Origin: Gallaecimonas sp. GXIMD4217
GTDB taxonomy: Bacteria; Pseudomonadota; Gammaproteobacteria; Enterobacterales; Gallaecimonadaceae
Direction of reading: 5' to 3'
Length of the DNA stretch: 64,000 bases
Assembly (NCBI RefSeq): GCF_038087665.1
Contig: NZ_CP149925.1
Location: 2,046,870 to 2,110,869, forward strand
This document shows, one piece after another, positions 8,912 through 18,605 of this stretch. The translations under genes were made by a program, and so were the position numbers. The notes below the pieces were generated by a model. That model worked only from the letters and a program-made list of their open reading frames with translations, was not told where the DNA came from and searched no databases. The first letter of the stretch is position 1, and the number at the start of each line of letters is the position of its first letter.

Positions 8912-10198
8912 ATGGCATTGAAGCCGACTCTCGGGATCATGCTGCTGGCCCTGGCCGCCACTCAGGGCCTGGCCGCCGACAAGGCCGGCCACGGCTGGGA
9001 CAAGCGCCTGCACAAGCAGGCCCAGGTGGGCCCCCGCCCCTTCTACCTGGTGGCCGACATGGACGAAGGCCCCCTCAAGGACAAGCTGGCCCAGTGCGCC
9101 AATGGCCCCTTCTACCGCACCGATTTTTCCATCGGTCACCGCGGCGCCGCCCTGCAGTTCCCGGAACACACCAAGGAGTCCTATGAGGCGGCCGCGGCCA
9201 TGGGCGCCGGCATCGTCGAATGCGACGTGACCTTCACCCAGGACAAGGCGCTGGTGTGCCGCCATTCCCAGTGCGATCTGCACACCACCACCGACATCCT
9301 GGCCCACCCGCAGCTGGCCCAGAAATGCTCGGTGCCCTTCACCCCCGCCGACCCGCAAAACGGCGTGCCGGCCCAGGTGCAGTGCTGCGCCTCCGACATC
9401 ACCCTGGCCGAATTCAAGACCCTCAAGGGCAAGATGGACGCCGCCAACCCCATGGCCACCACGGTGGAGGACTATATGGACGCCACCCCCGGCTGGCGCA
9501 CCGATCTCTACAGCCAGACCGGCACCCTGATGACCCACGCCGAGAGCATCGCATTGTTCAAGGCCATGGGCGTGAAGATGACCCCGGAGCTGAAGAGCCC
9601 CAGCGTGGCCATGCCCTTCGACGGCTTCAGCCAGCAGGACTACGCCCAGAAGATGATTGACGAATACAAGGCCGCCGGCGTCAGCCCCGACAAGGTCTGG
9701 CCCCAGTCCTTCAACCTGGAGGATGTGAAATACTGGCTGGCCCAGGAGCCGGCCTTCGGCCAGCAGGCCGTGTACCTGGACGACCGCTACGAGGATCCGG
9801 CCTTCGACGTTAACGACCCGGCCAGCTGGACCCCGGACATGGCCAGCCTCAAGGCCCAGGGCGTCAACATCATAGCGCCGCCGCTGTGGATGCTGGTGAC
9901 CCTGGATGAACAGGGCAAGATGGTGCCGTCGCTGTACGCCAGGCACGCCAGGGACGCCGGCCTGGACATCATCGCCTGGTCCCTGGAGCGCTCCGGCCCG
10001 TTGACGTCCGGCGGCGGTTGGTACTACCAGGGCCTGGACGGCGCCATCAACAACGACGGCGACATGCTGACCCTGGTGGACGTGCTGGCCCGGGACGTAG
10101 GGGTGCTCGGCATCTTCTCCGACTGGCCCGGCACCGTCACCTACTACGCCAGCTGCATGGGGATGGCGCCCGCCCAAAAGCCCGGCAGGGGACGATAG
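8912..10198 (+). CDS. Exported glycerophosphodiester phosphodiesterase-like protein
   Basis: A 428-aa protein with a signal peptide (cleavage near LAADKAG, residues 21-24) and a GDPD TIM-barrel. The HRG motif in [14 protein letters not shown], the ECDV metal/catalytic segment and the RHSQCDL histidine match the GDPD active site; MTPELKSP is the later conserved acidic strand. It would hydrolyse glycerophosphodiesters to glycerol-3-phosphate in the periplasm. Several Cys pairs (for example QKCS, VQCCAS) suggest disulphides. Start chosen at ATG 8912 because AGGAG lies at 8900-8904; the frame is open further upstream without a ribosome site. Confidence 0.85.
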   Translation: MALKPTLGIMLLALAATQGLAADKAGHGWDKRLHKQAQVGPRPFYLVADMDEGPLKDKLAQCANGPFYRTDFSIGHRGAALQFPEHTKESYEAAAAMGAGIVECDVTFTQDKALVCRHSQCDLHTTTDILAHPQLAQKCSVPFTPADPQNGVPAQVQCCASDITLAEFKTLKGKMDAANPMATTVEDYMDATPGWRTDLYSQTGTLMTHAESIALFKAMGVKMTPELKSPSVAMPFDGFSQQDYAQKMIDEYKAAGVSPDKVWPQSFNLEDVKYWLAQEPAFGQQAVYLDDRYEDPAFDVNDPASWTPDMASLKAQGVNIIAPPLWMLVTLDEQGKMVPSLYARHARDAGLDIIAWSLERSGPLTSGGGWYYQGLDGAINNDGDMLTLVDVLARDVGVLGIFSDWPGTVTYYASCMGMAPAQKPGRGR

Positions 10199-10207
10199 GT
10201 ACGACAA

Positions 10208-10232
10208 GAGGGGCAGTTGCCCCTCTTTTTAT
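10208..10232 (+). terminator. Terminator of the phosphodiesterase gene
   Basis: Stem GAGGGGC/GCCCCTC with loop AGTT, followed by TTTTTATT, 10 nt after the stop codon. Confidence 0.9.
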
Positions 10233-10319
10233 TCGCCTACCCCCGAAATGGCCCCCCGGCCGGGCCGGTCCTCTAGCCTGCATGCAAGGCCCCCTGGGTT
10301 TTTATTGGAGGCGCCAAAA

Positions 10320-10670
10320 ATGAAAGCAACACGGATCCTTACCACCCTGGCACTGGCCGGCTCCCTGGCCCTGCTGCCCGGCCTGGCCAACGCCGAGCGC
10401 ACCACGGGCCGCGGCACCGGCCCCGTGGTCTATGTGATCAGCCAGGATCTTTACTTCGATTCCATCGTCATCGTTGACAGCCTGCCCATGAAGGGCCGCT
10501 TCCAGGAGCTGATCCCCACCGCGGACGGCCTGGAAACCGACTTCGGTCCGGGCGATGTCGGCTACCTGGGTGGCCGCTGGTGGCTGGACACCAACGGCGA
10601 CGGCGTCATGGATGAGGGCGACACCTATTTCCTCTGCCCCCTGCTGGGGCCGGGGCGGGAGTCTCCCTAG
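10320..10670 (+). CDS. Small exported protein, unknown function
   Basis: A 116-aa protein with a clear signal peptide (basic MKATR start, hydrophobic core, cleavage at ANA/E near residue 24). The mature part of about 90 residues contains DTNGDGVMDEGD, a calcium-loop-like DxNxDG motif, and a single Cys near the C-terminus. GGAGG at 10307-10311 supports ATG 10320 rather than the longer frame. It has its own terminator. I do not recognise the family. Confidence 0.75.
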   Translation: MKATRILTTLALAGSLALLPGLANAERTTGRGTGPVVYVISQDLYFDSIVIVDSLPMKGRFQELIPTADGLETDFGPGDVGYLGGRWWLDTNGDGVMDEGDTYFLCPLLGPGRESP

Positions 10671-10675
10671 TCACA

Positions 10676-10705
10676 ACGGGCCGGCTTGACCGGCCCGTTT
10701 ATTTT
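10676..10705 (+). terminator. Terminator of the small exported protein gene
   Basis: Stem ACGGGCCGG/CCGGCCCGT around CTTGA, followed by TTATTTT. Confidence 0.9.
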
Positions 10706-10745
10706 GCAAAGTGCTCGGCAACAAGCCGCCGAAGCGACTCCCGCC

Positions 10746-11477
10746 TCAGAGGACGAAGGACGCGTAGATGGGGTTGTGGTCGGACACCACGTCGGTATCG
10801 ATGGCGGTGGCGCTGCGCAGCGTCATGCCCCGGTAGAAGATGAAGTCCAGGGGCTGGCGAAAGAGCGTCTTTACATGGTGGGGATCCTCCATCACCGCCT
10901 GGCTCAGCCCCATCTCCTTGCAGAAGGCGCTGAGGTGGCGGCGCCGGGTCTTGTTCCAGACATTGAAATCCCCGGCCACGATCAAGGGCCCCCTGTGGTG
11001 CAGAAGCTCCCGCTTCAGGGCGTTGATTTCATTGTAGAAGTGGCCATGGCGCACGAAGTTGATGGCGTGCACATTGGCCACCAGCAGGGTTTCACGCCCG
11101 GCCAGGGGGTGGCGGGTAAGGATCAGGCTCTTGTGGGTGGCAAAACGCAGCTCGCGGGTGCTGCTCAGCAGCGCCGTGACCTCCTCGAAGGCGCTCTGGG
11201 CCGCCGTCAGCACCCCGAACAGGTGCGACTGGGTCTGGATATTGGGCGACACCGCATAGGACCAGCCGTCCAGGTGCAGCCGCCTGTCCACGGCCAGCTT
11301 GGCCTCCTGGAGCAGCAGCAGCGTGGTGGGGTATTGGCGCATCAGCCTGGCCAGGCAGAGCCGGAAATCACCGCTTAATGTCAGCTTCTGAGTGTTCCAA
11401 CACAGCACCCCCAGCTCCCCTTCCAGGTGCAGGTGCTGATGGGACAACTGATGAGGGGCAAGCTGGGGCCTGAGCAT
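10746..11477 (-). CDS. Endonuclease/exonuclease/phosphatase (EEP) family protein
   Basis: A 243-aa cytosolic EEP-fold hydrolase (DNase I/exonuclease III superfamily). Motifs in order: CWNTQK, LLLLQEAK (metal-binding Glu), NVHAINF, AGDFNVW (catalytic Asp and Asn), LDFIFYRG and SDHNPI (catalytic Asp-His). All active-site residues are present. Substrate, nucleic acid or phosphoester, is not determinable. It lies between the small exported protein and the integron integrase, all convergent or same-strand with no obvious operon. Confidence 0.88.
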   Translation of the reverse strand: MLRPQLAPHQLSHQHLHLEGELGVLCWNTQKLTLSGDFRLCLARLMRQYPTTLLLLQEAKLAVDRRLHLDGWSYAVSPNIQTQSHLFGVLTAAQSAFEEVTALLSSTRELRFATHKSLILTRHPLAGRETLLVANVHAINFVRHGHFYNEINALKRELLHHRGPLIVAGDFNVWNKTRRRHLSAFCKEMGLSQAVMEDPHHVKTLFRQPLDFIFYRGMTLRSATAIDTDVVSDHNPIYASFVL

Positions 11478-11705
11478 GGTGCCTTCCTGAACTGCCGGAG
11501 CCTGCTTTTCAGCTTAGCACCGCCCCTATTCCCGACGGCGGCAAAGCCCCTGCTGCCCCGCCGGCCTGCCAAAGCCATACGGACATCCTCTTGATGCCAG
11601 AAAAAATTGCCTTAAGAAACCGTTGTTTAGTAAACGGGCATGGGATGCTATCGTACCCGGAATCACTAAGCAGGGATGCTTGGCCAGATAGCCATGAATA
11701 CAGGG

Positions 11706-12710
11706 CTATCGCGCCACGGCAGGGCGGTAGCGTGCCCCGCCCTCCTCTACCCGTTCCAGGCTTTCCACCGGGCTTGTCACGCCGCTGAAATGGCTGCCCA
11801 GGATGTGCGTATAGATCTGGGTGGTTTTCAGGTCGCTGTGGCCAAGCAGCTCCTGGACGGTGCGGATATCGTAACCGTTGGCCAGCAACTGGCTGGCAAA
11901 GCTATGGCGAAAGGTGTGGCAGGTCACCCGCTTGTGCAACCCGGGCAGCTGGGCCAGCGCCGCCTTCAGGGCCTTTCTTGGCACGCTGTCATGCAGGTGA
12001 TGGCGGCAGAGGCGGCCCGTCACCGGGTGTTCGCCAACCCGAGTTGCCGGAAAAACGAACATCCATCCCGGCGTGCGCCAGGCATTGGGGTACTTGCGGG
12101 CCAGCGCCGCCGGCATGGACGCGCCAGAGCCCAGCGCGATATCACCAGCCTGAAGCGCCAACGCGCGAGTGATGCGCTGCTCCAGAGCCGCGACCAAACA
12201 AGCCGGCAACAAGGTGGTGCGATCCTTCTTTCCCTTGCCGTCGTGGACGGTGATAACGCCGTGGGAAAAGTCCAGATCCTGTACCCGCAGACGCAGGCAC
12301 TCGCTGATACGCATGCCGGTACCGTACAGCAGTTTCATGATCAACAGTTGCCCGCCCGCCATGACTGCAAAGACGGCCCTCACCTCGTCGGCGGACAACA
12401 CTGCGGGCAAGTACCTGGGCTTTTGGGCCAACTGAAAGCCAAGCTCCGCCAGCGGCCTTTCCAGAACCTTACCATAAAGGAAGTTCAACGCGTTCAAGGC
12501 CACCTTCTGGGTATTAACGGCCACATGGCGCTCCACGGCCAGCCAGCTCAGGAAGATACGGACATGGCGCTCATCCATCTCGGCGGGATGACGCTTGCGA
12601 TAAAAGTGGATGTAGCAACGTATCCAATACAGGTAGGTCTTCTCCGTTCGCATGCTGTACTGACGCAACCGCATTTCACGGCGAATGGATTCCAGAAAAG
12701 GACTCTTCAT
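11706..12710 (-). CDS. intI: Integron integrase (IntI-type tyrosine recombinase)
   Basis: A 334-aa tyrosine recombinase that inserts and excises gene cassettes at attI/attC. Catalytic residues are all visible: Arg134 (TGMRISE), His265 and Arg268 (HTFRHS), His291 (LLGHSD) and nucleophile Tyr300 (TQIYTH). The segment of residues about 192-220 ([19 protein letters not shown] and onward) is the extra patch found only in integron integrases, which separates it from phage integrases and XerCD. It reads away from the cassettes, the normal integron layout. A LexA box lies 14 bp upstream of the start, predicting SOS induction. No frameshift is seen, so it is probably active. Confidence 0.95.
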   Translation of the reverse strand: MKSPFLESIRREMRLRQYSMRTEKTYLYWIRCYIHFYRKRHPAEMDERHVRIFLSWLAVERHVAVNTQKVALNALNFLYGKVLERPLAELGFQLAQKPRYLPAVLSADEVRAVFAVMAGGQLLIMKLLYGTGMRISECLRLRVQDLDFSHGVITVHDGKGKKDRTTLLPACLVAALEQRITRALALQAGDIALGSGASMPAALARKYPNAWRTPGWMFVFPATRVGEHPVTGRLCRHHLHDSVPRKALKAALAQLPGLHKRVTCHTFRHSFASQLLANGYDIRTVQELLGHSDLKTTQIYTHILGSHFSGVTSPVESLERVEEGGARYRPAVAR

Positions 12711-12723
12711 GGCGGCCTCGAAA

Positions 12724-12739
12724 CTGTATGGATATACAG
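12724..12739 (-). promoter_or_regulatory. LexA box upstream of intI
   Basis: CTGTATGGATATACAG has the CTG-N10-CAG form of the gammaproteobacterial SOS box with an AT-rich centre. It lies 14 bp before the intI start codon, where LexA boxes repress integrase genes in known integrons. Confidence 0.88.
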
Positions 12740-12980
12740 CACATCTAGCACAGCCTGCTCAATGATGCGCGTTACCGCCGGGAAGAAGGCACGCTTATCT
12801 CATTCACATATGTTAAAAGCTCTGTTATACAGGCTATTAGATGGTGGTCGGAGTTCAGGATATCACGCCATCCTGGGGGTGATAACGCGCATGCGCGTTT
12901 TGAACCCTGGCACTTTGGACTCTGATTAATAATCAACACAAATTCAAAGCATTGCACGCCATTATCAAAAGGTCTTACCA
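12740..12980. other. intI upstream leader, no gene seen
   Basis: Intergenic DNA between the LexA box and the first cassette boundary. It should hold the intI promoter and the cassette promoter Pc. I could not assign -35/-10 boxes with confidence. It contains a perfect 16-bp palindrome at 12884-12899, listed separately. Confidence 0.5.
12884..12899. repeat. Perfect 16-bp palindrome in the intI-attI interval
   Basis: AACGCGCATGCGCGTT is fully self-complementary. A regulator site or a cruciform are both possible; nothing else identifies it. Confidence 0.7.
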
Positions 12981-13016
12981 ATAGATAACAGGCGTGCGCA
13001 CAATACAGCGTTAGCT
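12981..13016 (+). other. Candidate attI core and junction with first cassette
   Basis: TAAC at 12986 and GCGTTAGCT at 13008-13016 form an inverted TAAC/GTTA pair. Recombination would be expected between G13010 and T13011. The position on the cassette side of intI and just before the first low-GC cassette gene supports attI. The distance from intI, about 300 bp, is long, so a remnant attC end is also possible. Confidence 0.5.
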
Positions 13017-13035
13017 GCTCCAAAAGTCGAAACAT

Positions 13036-13632
13036 ATGAGATATACATTTGAAAAATTACAAAAGCACACAGAGCTGATTCGATCAGACACTGAGTCATT
13101 AGTAATGAAAAATAAGAACGCTTGGGACGAAGCGGTATCTTTATTTTCGGAGTATTTTCGGAGTCTAGAGGATTCCCCAAAATCTTTAGTTCGGAATGTT
13201 AAAATGGTTTTGGCTGCTCGTTTTATAAACCATCTTTATTCTTCCTTTATTCTGGTTGAGAGCGGAATGATTTCAGATGCGATTACTTGTGAAAGGTCGG
13301 CAATAGAAGTTTTAGCAGCTTATAAACTTCTTTGCGTAAAACCTGACTTGGCAGAAAAATATAATAAAGGAAAATTTCTCAAACCATATGAAGTGCGAGA
13401 TAAACTTGAAAATTTAGGGTATCCAGAAGAGAAAGATAAAATTAAAAATATTTATAGCTCTGCAAGTGGTATAACTCATGTAAATCGAGATCATGAACGG
13501 TTTACGAGTGAATGGGAAAAAGAAAACAATGGCGTTTTATATGTTGGTGGTAGATTTAGTGAACCTGATGCTTTGCATATGCTGGAGTTCCTACCTGCGT
13601 TAATTCACTGGTATTTAATGCCGTTAGAGTAA
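13036..13632 (+). CDS. Cassette 1 gene, hypothetical alpha-helical protein
   Basis: A 198-aa protein encoded by AT-rich DNA, clearly unlike the flanking chromosome. Predicted nearly all helical, with no signal peptide or membrane span. A central segment (FILVESGMISDAITCERSA) recalls helical HEPN-like proteins of the DUF5677 type, but I cannot confirm this. It is followed 3 bp after the stop codon by an attC site, so this is a complete gene cassette, probably transcribed from the integron promoter. Confidence 0.75.
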   Translation: MRYTFEKLQKHTELIRSDTESLVMKNKNAWDEAVSLFSEYFRSLEDSPKSLVRNVKMVLAARFINHLYSSFILVESGMISDAITCERSAIEVLAAYKLLCVKPDLAEKYNKGKFLKPYEVRDKLENLGYPEEKDKIKNIYSSASGITHVNRDHERFTSEWEKENNGVLYVGGRFSEPDALHMLEFLPALIHWYLMPLE

Positions 13633-13635
13633 TCA

Positions 13636-13748
13636 GCTAACAAATCAATGCACGCGGACCAACCTCCGTTCCGCCAAATTTGTGCGCTCGCTGCGCTCAC
13701 TATAGCACAAATTAGGCTCCACTTCGGCTGGCCGGTGATTGAGGCGTT
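13636..13748 (+). repeat. attC site of cassette 1, interrupted at its right core by an IS
   Basis: The left arm (TAACAAATCAATGCAC from 13638) pairs with the right arm (GTGATTGAGGCGTT ending at 13748). Between them is a long imperfect hairpin with inner arms CAAATTTGTGC and GCACAAATT. The core continues on the far side of the IS as ATGTC at 15249, giving GCGTTATGTC. The same GCGTTATGT core occurs intact at 18118-18126. Confidence 0.85.
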
Positions 13749-14018
13749 GATATGATTCCCTTTGTCAAATAGACAAAGATAGCCTTACCGAGAATTAGAT
13801 AAACCCGGTAAGGTCACACTGGCGGCTGGGCTTTGGCAAGTAAGTGTCGGCGGTTGACCTTGCTGATATCCGCGGATTTTAACCGCATTACTTGTTTGCG
13901 CCGCTGGAGCCTTGCCTCAGTCTAGGAGCGCGGATGTCACCGCTTAACGCCCTCGAGGATTGCTCTCACCGCTGCCGCCACCCACAACCGTCAGTGTGTA
14001 TCTATTGCGCCCCTGGAG
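13749..14018 (-). ncRNA. Candidate bridge-RNA region of the IS1111-type element
   Basis: About 270 nt of structured, gene-free DNA downstream of the transposase, where IS1111-group elements are known to encode their bridge RNA. It contains TAACGCC (13945-13951), the reverse complement of GGCGTTA spanning the insertion point, and six bases before it ATGTC (13934-13938), identical to the right side of the target. Such a pair of guides to opposite strands is what a target-binding loop would need. Short matches, so tentative; exact RNA ends not determined. Confidence 0.4.
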
Positions 14019-15146
14019 TTAGCAACTAACCCGTGGCAAATCCACGTCAAAGTCTTGTGCCAGCTCCCAGAGGTAACCACTTAGTTCCCGGGCGACGGCC
14101 GTGACCACTTTGTTGTACTCCTTGCCCCGGGCCTTGAGTGCACGGAATCGCCCGCATAATCGTTGTTGGATCTCCCAGGAGCGACTCTGCAGCTTGATGG
14201 AATGCCCTTGCTGCCGTGTTTCCAACTCTCGCGATACTTTCGGCGGGAAACGGTAAGCCCAGGCGGCTTCAATCAATATTCGTCGGGCGTGGCTGTTGCC
14301 GCACTTGGTGATGCCTCCCCGCCACTCCCGCTGACCACTCGAGTGCTCAGCGGGCGTCAAACCCACAAAGTTCATCAGGGATCGGGGGGAAGCAAAGCGG
14401 CGCAAGTCTCCAAGCTCGGCCACCAAGGTGACGGCCGAGAGGAAGCGGATCCCCCTGAGTACCGTCAGTCTTTGCACCAACGGGTACCAGCGCCACGAGT
14501 CGGCCAGGGTCTGCAGCTCAAGCTCCAGCCGCTGCAAGCGTTCATACCGTTCGGTGACGATATTGATGTAATGCTGATAGGTGATTTTACTGGCAGGCTC
14601 TGCAAAGCTGATGTCGGCCAGATGGCGACGATAGGCCTCGGTCCAGTTCTGCCTGCCCGAACATGGGTGACCGTGACGTAGCAGGAAAGATTTGAGTCTC
14701 TGCCGGGCCTGACGCAGGTCCAGCATGGCGTCTTCCCGGCAACGAATAAGGTCGCGAATAGCTTCATCCCGCTCATCCGGGACGTAGATAGGCTGTAAAT
14801 CACCACTGCGGGCCAGACGCGCCAAGGTCATGGCGTCGCGCTTGTCGGTTTTCACTTTGTCGCCAGGCGCTTTCGGAATAAGTGCCGGAGCAATGACCCA
14901 ACACTCAACACCGCGCCGTTGCAGATAGCGATATAGCCAAAAGCCACAAGGTCCTGCCTCGTAGATCACGCATAGTTTGGTGGCTTTGGCTAATTGATTC
15001 TTAATGAGTTTATCAAAAGAGCGGATGTTGGTGAGGATGGTGCCATGATATTGCACCGCCTCTCCCAATTGATCTGAAACCCATGCGACGTCAGTGGTTT
15101 CCTTGTGTACATCCAACCCGATGAAAAGTGTGTTAGCTTTAGACAT
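14019..15146 (-). CDS. IS110 family (IS1111 group) DEDD transposase
   Basis: A 375-aa recombinase of full length. RuvC-like N-terminal domain: GLDVHKETTDVA (first Asp), IYEAGPCGFWLYR (Glu) and the DKRDA motif (two Asp). C-terminal Transposase_20 domain: LRGIRFLSAVTLVAELGD, then GLTPAEHSSGQREWRGGI with the conserved Ser region. No frameshift. The start ATG at 15146 is preceded by GGAGG about 7 nt upstream on the minus strand. Likely active. Confidence 0.93.
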   Translation of the reverse strand: MSKANTLFIGLDVHKETTDVAWVSDQLGEAVQYHGTILTNIRSFDKLIKNQLAKATKLCVIYEAGPCGFWLYRYLQRRGVECWVIAPALIPKAPGDKVKTDKRDAMTLARLARSGDLQPIYVPDERDEAIRDLIRCREDAMLDLRQARQRLKSFLLRHGHPCSGRQNWTEAYRRHLADISFAEPASKITYQHYINIVTERYERLQRLELELQTLADSWRWYPLVQRLTVLRGIRFLSAVTLVAELGDLRRFASPRSLMNFVGLTPAEHSSGQREWRGGITKCGNSHARRILIEAAWAYRFPPKVSRELETRQQGHSIKLQSRSWEIQQRLCGRFRALKARGKEYNKVVTAVARELSGYLWELAQDFDVDLPRVSC

Positions 15147-15825
15147 GTCGGCCTCCTGTGATGTTTGTGCCTACAACAAACAGTGTGGCTCTGGTCTGAC
15201 TAATCCACGATAAAACACCGGAGGCCGACACTTGTACAGGGAATCATTATGTCTAGCTACTCATTGAAGTTTGGAGTACCTTTTGAATATTTGGAAATTA
15301 AAGAAACAATGCCAATCTGATTTTGATAGTGGCTTAACCCGAGCTGGTATATTCGAAAAATACGCGGGAAAAGAAATATCAGATAAAAAACTAGCAACAG
15401 CTATAGCAAGTGTCCGAGACCCAAAACTGATAAGCAGGTACAGAATACTGAATTATATATTAGTTGGAATTATGACTCTTCTTGCTGTGGTCATGACTTT
15501 TTCACTATATGGGATATTGCAATCTGGAGACCTTAAAGCAACGGCGATAGTGATCACTATTCTCACTCTTTTTGTTACACTAATTTTCGGAATTTTTAAA
15601 AACTACCATCAAGCATACCTAATTTATGGGTTATTAACGACAATGAGGCTGCCAACCCATATAGAGGGATTTGGCAGTGATTTTACAGTAAATATTGTTG
15701 AGCTGGGGTTGGCTTTGTTTATGGTTAGCAGCCTATGGTTTCTGAAAATAAAATTGTTTCCATACATGAGTGTATTTGGAGGTCCCAAAAAGGGAGTTAA
15801 TGGGAACTATTTGGTGTCTGAGAGT

Positions 15826-16875
15826 GGCGTTGTTGATCAAATCAGTCTCTGGACGGCCCAACCCCCAAGGCCGCCAGGCCCTTAATTGACCTGCTGGCGT
15901 TCGGGCATACCCAGTCCTATGACTTTGTTCATCACCTTCACCCCGGCCAGAGCCTCGGCAACCTGGCCGTTGTAGTCGCGCAGGCTCAGCTTTGGGCCAA
16001 TCAGCTGCTTGTACCGAAACATCGCCGTTTCTGCCAGGGAACGCCGGTGATAGCCGCTGCGGACTTTCCATTCATCAAGGCGACCGGCCTTGAGCGCCGC
16101 CACCGCTTCGTTTCTGGGATGGCCATCCTCCCAGAACCCTGCTGTCTTGCGCGGTGGAATAACAGCCCTGGCGCCCTTTCTCATTACCAGCCGATGGCAC
16201 CCCTTGCTGTCGTAGGCACCGTCGGCACTGACTCGTTCGATGCGACGGCGAAGCGGGTTCAGCAGGAACGGCAACACTTCGTTGTCGCCAACCTTATCCA
16301 GGCTGACTTCGGCGGCAACGACGGCATGGCTGTCGGCATCCACCGCCAGGTGCAGCTTACGCCAGACACGCCGCTTCTCCTTGCCGTGCTTGCGTGTCTT
16401 CCACTCCCCTTCGCCGAACACCTTGAGGCCGGTGGCGTCAATGACCAGGTGGGTCATGTCGCCCTGGCTGCGCCGGCGATAGCGGATAGTCACCGTCTTG
16501 GCACGCTTGCTGATACAGCTGTAACTGGGCGAGGACAGCGGCACCTCCATCAGTCGAAACAGGGAGTTGATAAAGCCCTCCAGGGCCCGCAGCGGCAGGT
16601 TGAAGAGGCCCTTCAGCATCAGCGCCGTCTCGATGGCGGTATCGCTGTACTCAAAGCCTCGCCCCCGGCCACCGTGGTGCTGCTGGCAGCGCCAATGACG
16701 GATGGCGGCCTCGTCCATCCAGACGGTCAATGACCCCCTGTTGACCAATGCGCGGTTGTACGCTGCCCAGTTGCTGATCTTGTGTCTGGCCTTGCCCATC
16801 CGTTGTTTCCCGTGAGTGCGACGCGGATCAGATCACGGCGACACGGAATGGTTCAACGATTTGGGAAACAACGCC
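15826..16875 (-). mobile_element. IS903-like (IS5 family) insertion sequence, copy 1
   Basis: Exactly 1050 bp bounded by inverted repeats beginning GGCGTTGTT (15826-15834) and ending AACAACGCC (16867-16875). Flanked by a perfect 9-bp target duplication TCTGAGAGT (15817-15825 and 16876-16884), the length expected for the IS903 subgroup. A simple, recent transposition. Confidence 0.95.
15882..16799 (-). CDS. IS903-like DDE transposase, copy 1
   Basis: A 305-aa IS5-family transposase with the IS903-type start (HKISNWAAYNRAL) and DDE residues in VIDATGLKVFGE, SADGAYDSKG and YHRRSLAETAMFRYK. Full length and uninterrupted. It differs from copy 2 by a few residues (for example EWKVRS against EWKSRS). 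Confidence 0.95.
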   Translation of the reverse strand: MGKARHKISNWAAYNRALVNRGSLTVWMDEAAIRHWRCQQHHGGRGRGFEYSDTAIETALMLKGLFNLPLRALEGFINSLFRLMEVPLSSPSYSCISKRAKTVTIRYRRRSQGDMTHLVIDATGLKVFGEGEWKTRKHGKEKRRVWRKLHLAVDADSHAVVAAEVSLDKVGDNEVLPFLLNPLRRRIERVSADGAYDSKGCHRLVMRKGARAVIPPRKTAGFWEDGHPRNEAVAALKAGRLDEWKVRSGYHRRSLAETAMFRYKQLIGPKLSLRDYNGQVAEALAGVKVMNKVIGLGMPERQQVN

Positions 16876-16918
16876 TCTGAGAGTAGCTAACAAGTGACTG
16901 TGGTGTTCAGTCAACAGA

Positions 16919-18079
<1,161 letters not shown>

Positions 18080-18151
18080 TAAAAGCAGGCGGACGCGTGA
18101 GCGCGCCGCTGCTTTAAGCGTTATGTGGCACAAGAGAACTGAGGGAAACTA

Positions 18152-18553
18152 ATGAACGTAGCACAGCTATGGATTACAGGGAGTGAAGCCGACCTAGCTA
18201 CGGTGTGTAGTCTCTTGGCACTTGATCCTGATTCATCGTGGCGTCAGGGAGATAAAATTAGAAATGGAAAAGTCCATGAAGATAATGGTGTAGGTATTTC
18301 CATTGCTGATGCTAACTCACCCAGAGAACTTGTTGAAGATATTCTATTGTTTGTTGCTCGTTGTGAAGTTTCTAATATCAATTTTAAGAAATTTTCATTG
18401 GCTGCAGATCTCTCACTGGGCTACACCGTTGGCGATTCAGAACAGTTTGCGGCCTGTATCGAGTTCACAGATCAAGATCTGCTGAGGCTTGCAGGTCTTG
18501 GGATTAGCCTCAGTGTGTGGGTATATCCAACATCGGATGAAGCCAATGAGTAA
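18152..18553 (+). CDS. Cassette 3 gene, DUF4279-like protein
   Basis: A 133-aa cytosolic protein. The opening AQLWITGSEADLATVCSLL, then DPDSSWRQGDK, matches the DUF4279 pattern (LxI.G....I...L.L.P...W..GD). Function of the family is unknown. GAGGGAAACT precedes the ATG. The cassette boundary is the attC core cut after G18120, so the leader is only about 30 bp and transcription must come from upstream. The AT-rich composition is unlike the chromosome. Confidence 0.8.
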   Translation: MNVAQLWITGSEADLATVCSLLALDPDSSWRQGDKIRNGKVHEDNGVGISIADANSPRELVEDILLFVARCEVSNINFKKFSLAADLSLGYTVGDSEQFAACIEFTDQDLLRLAGLGISLSVWVYPTSDEANE

Positions 18554-18560
18554 TGCTCCA

Positions 18561-18605
18561 TATAACAAACCGCAGCAGTCGCTTCTGGACCTCACCCGCT
18601 TTAAC
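18561..18605 (+). repeat. Truncated attC of cassette 3 (left arm only)
   Basis: TATAACAAACCGCAGCAG at 18561 has the form of an attC left arm. The matching right arm (CTGCTGCGG followed by GCGTTA) is not found in the following 200 bases, so the site appears to have lost its right half. The 170 bp before the next gene carry no recognisable attC or gene. Confidence 0.6.

Larger units (their letters stand above)
13749..15248 (-). mobile_element. IS1111-group (IS110 family) insertion sequence inside attC1
   Basis: About 1.5 kb with near-terminal inverted repeats ATGATTCCCT (13752-13761) and AGGGAATCAT (15238-15247). The ends are ambiguous by two T residues shared by target and element. Removing it rejoins GCGTT to ATGTC and restores the attC core. 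No target duplication, as usual for IS110/IS1111. The long noncoding stretch lies downstream of the transposase, the IS1111-type layout. Insertion in an attC site matches the known IS1111-attC elements. Confidence 0.85.
15283..16890 (+). pseudogene. Cassette 2 gene (multi-pass membrane protein) interrupted by an IS903-like element
   Basis: An AT-rich cassette gene. TTG 15283 has GGAG at 15273-15276 at proper spacing and starts MNIWKLKKQ; an in-frame TTG 12 bp earlier lacks this. The protein has a soluble N-terminus and about four membrane segments, ending in KLFPYM and a GGPKKGVNGNY tail, a layout known from Vibrio-type integron cassette proteins of unknown function. The IS at 15826-16875 splits the last codons. 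Removing it and one 9-bp duplication gives ...LVSESS and a TAA at 16888-16890, about 183 aa. The present frame instead runs 20 codons into the IS and stops at 15885, so only the extreme C-terminus is changed and the protein could still work. Confidence 0.75.

Noticed and set aside
8843..10207. A 454-codon minus-strand frame opposite the phosphodiesterase gene
   Set aside because: The plus-strand protein has a signal peptide and complete GDPD motifs; the opposite frame is a low-complexity shadow.
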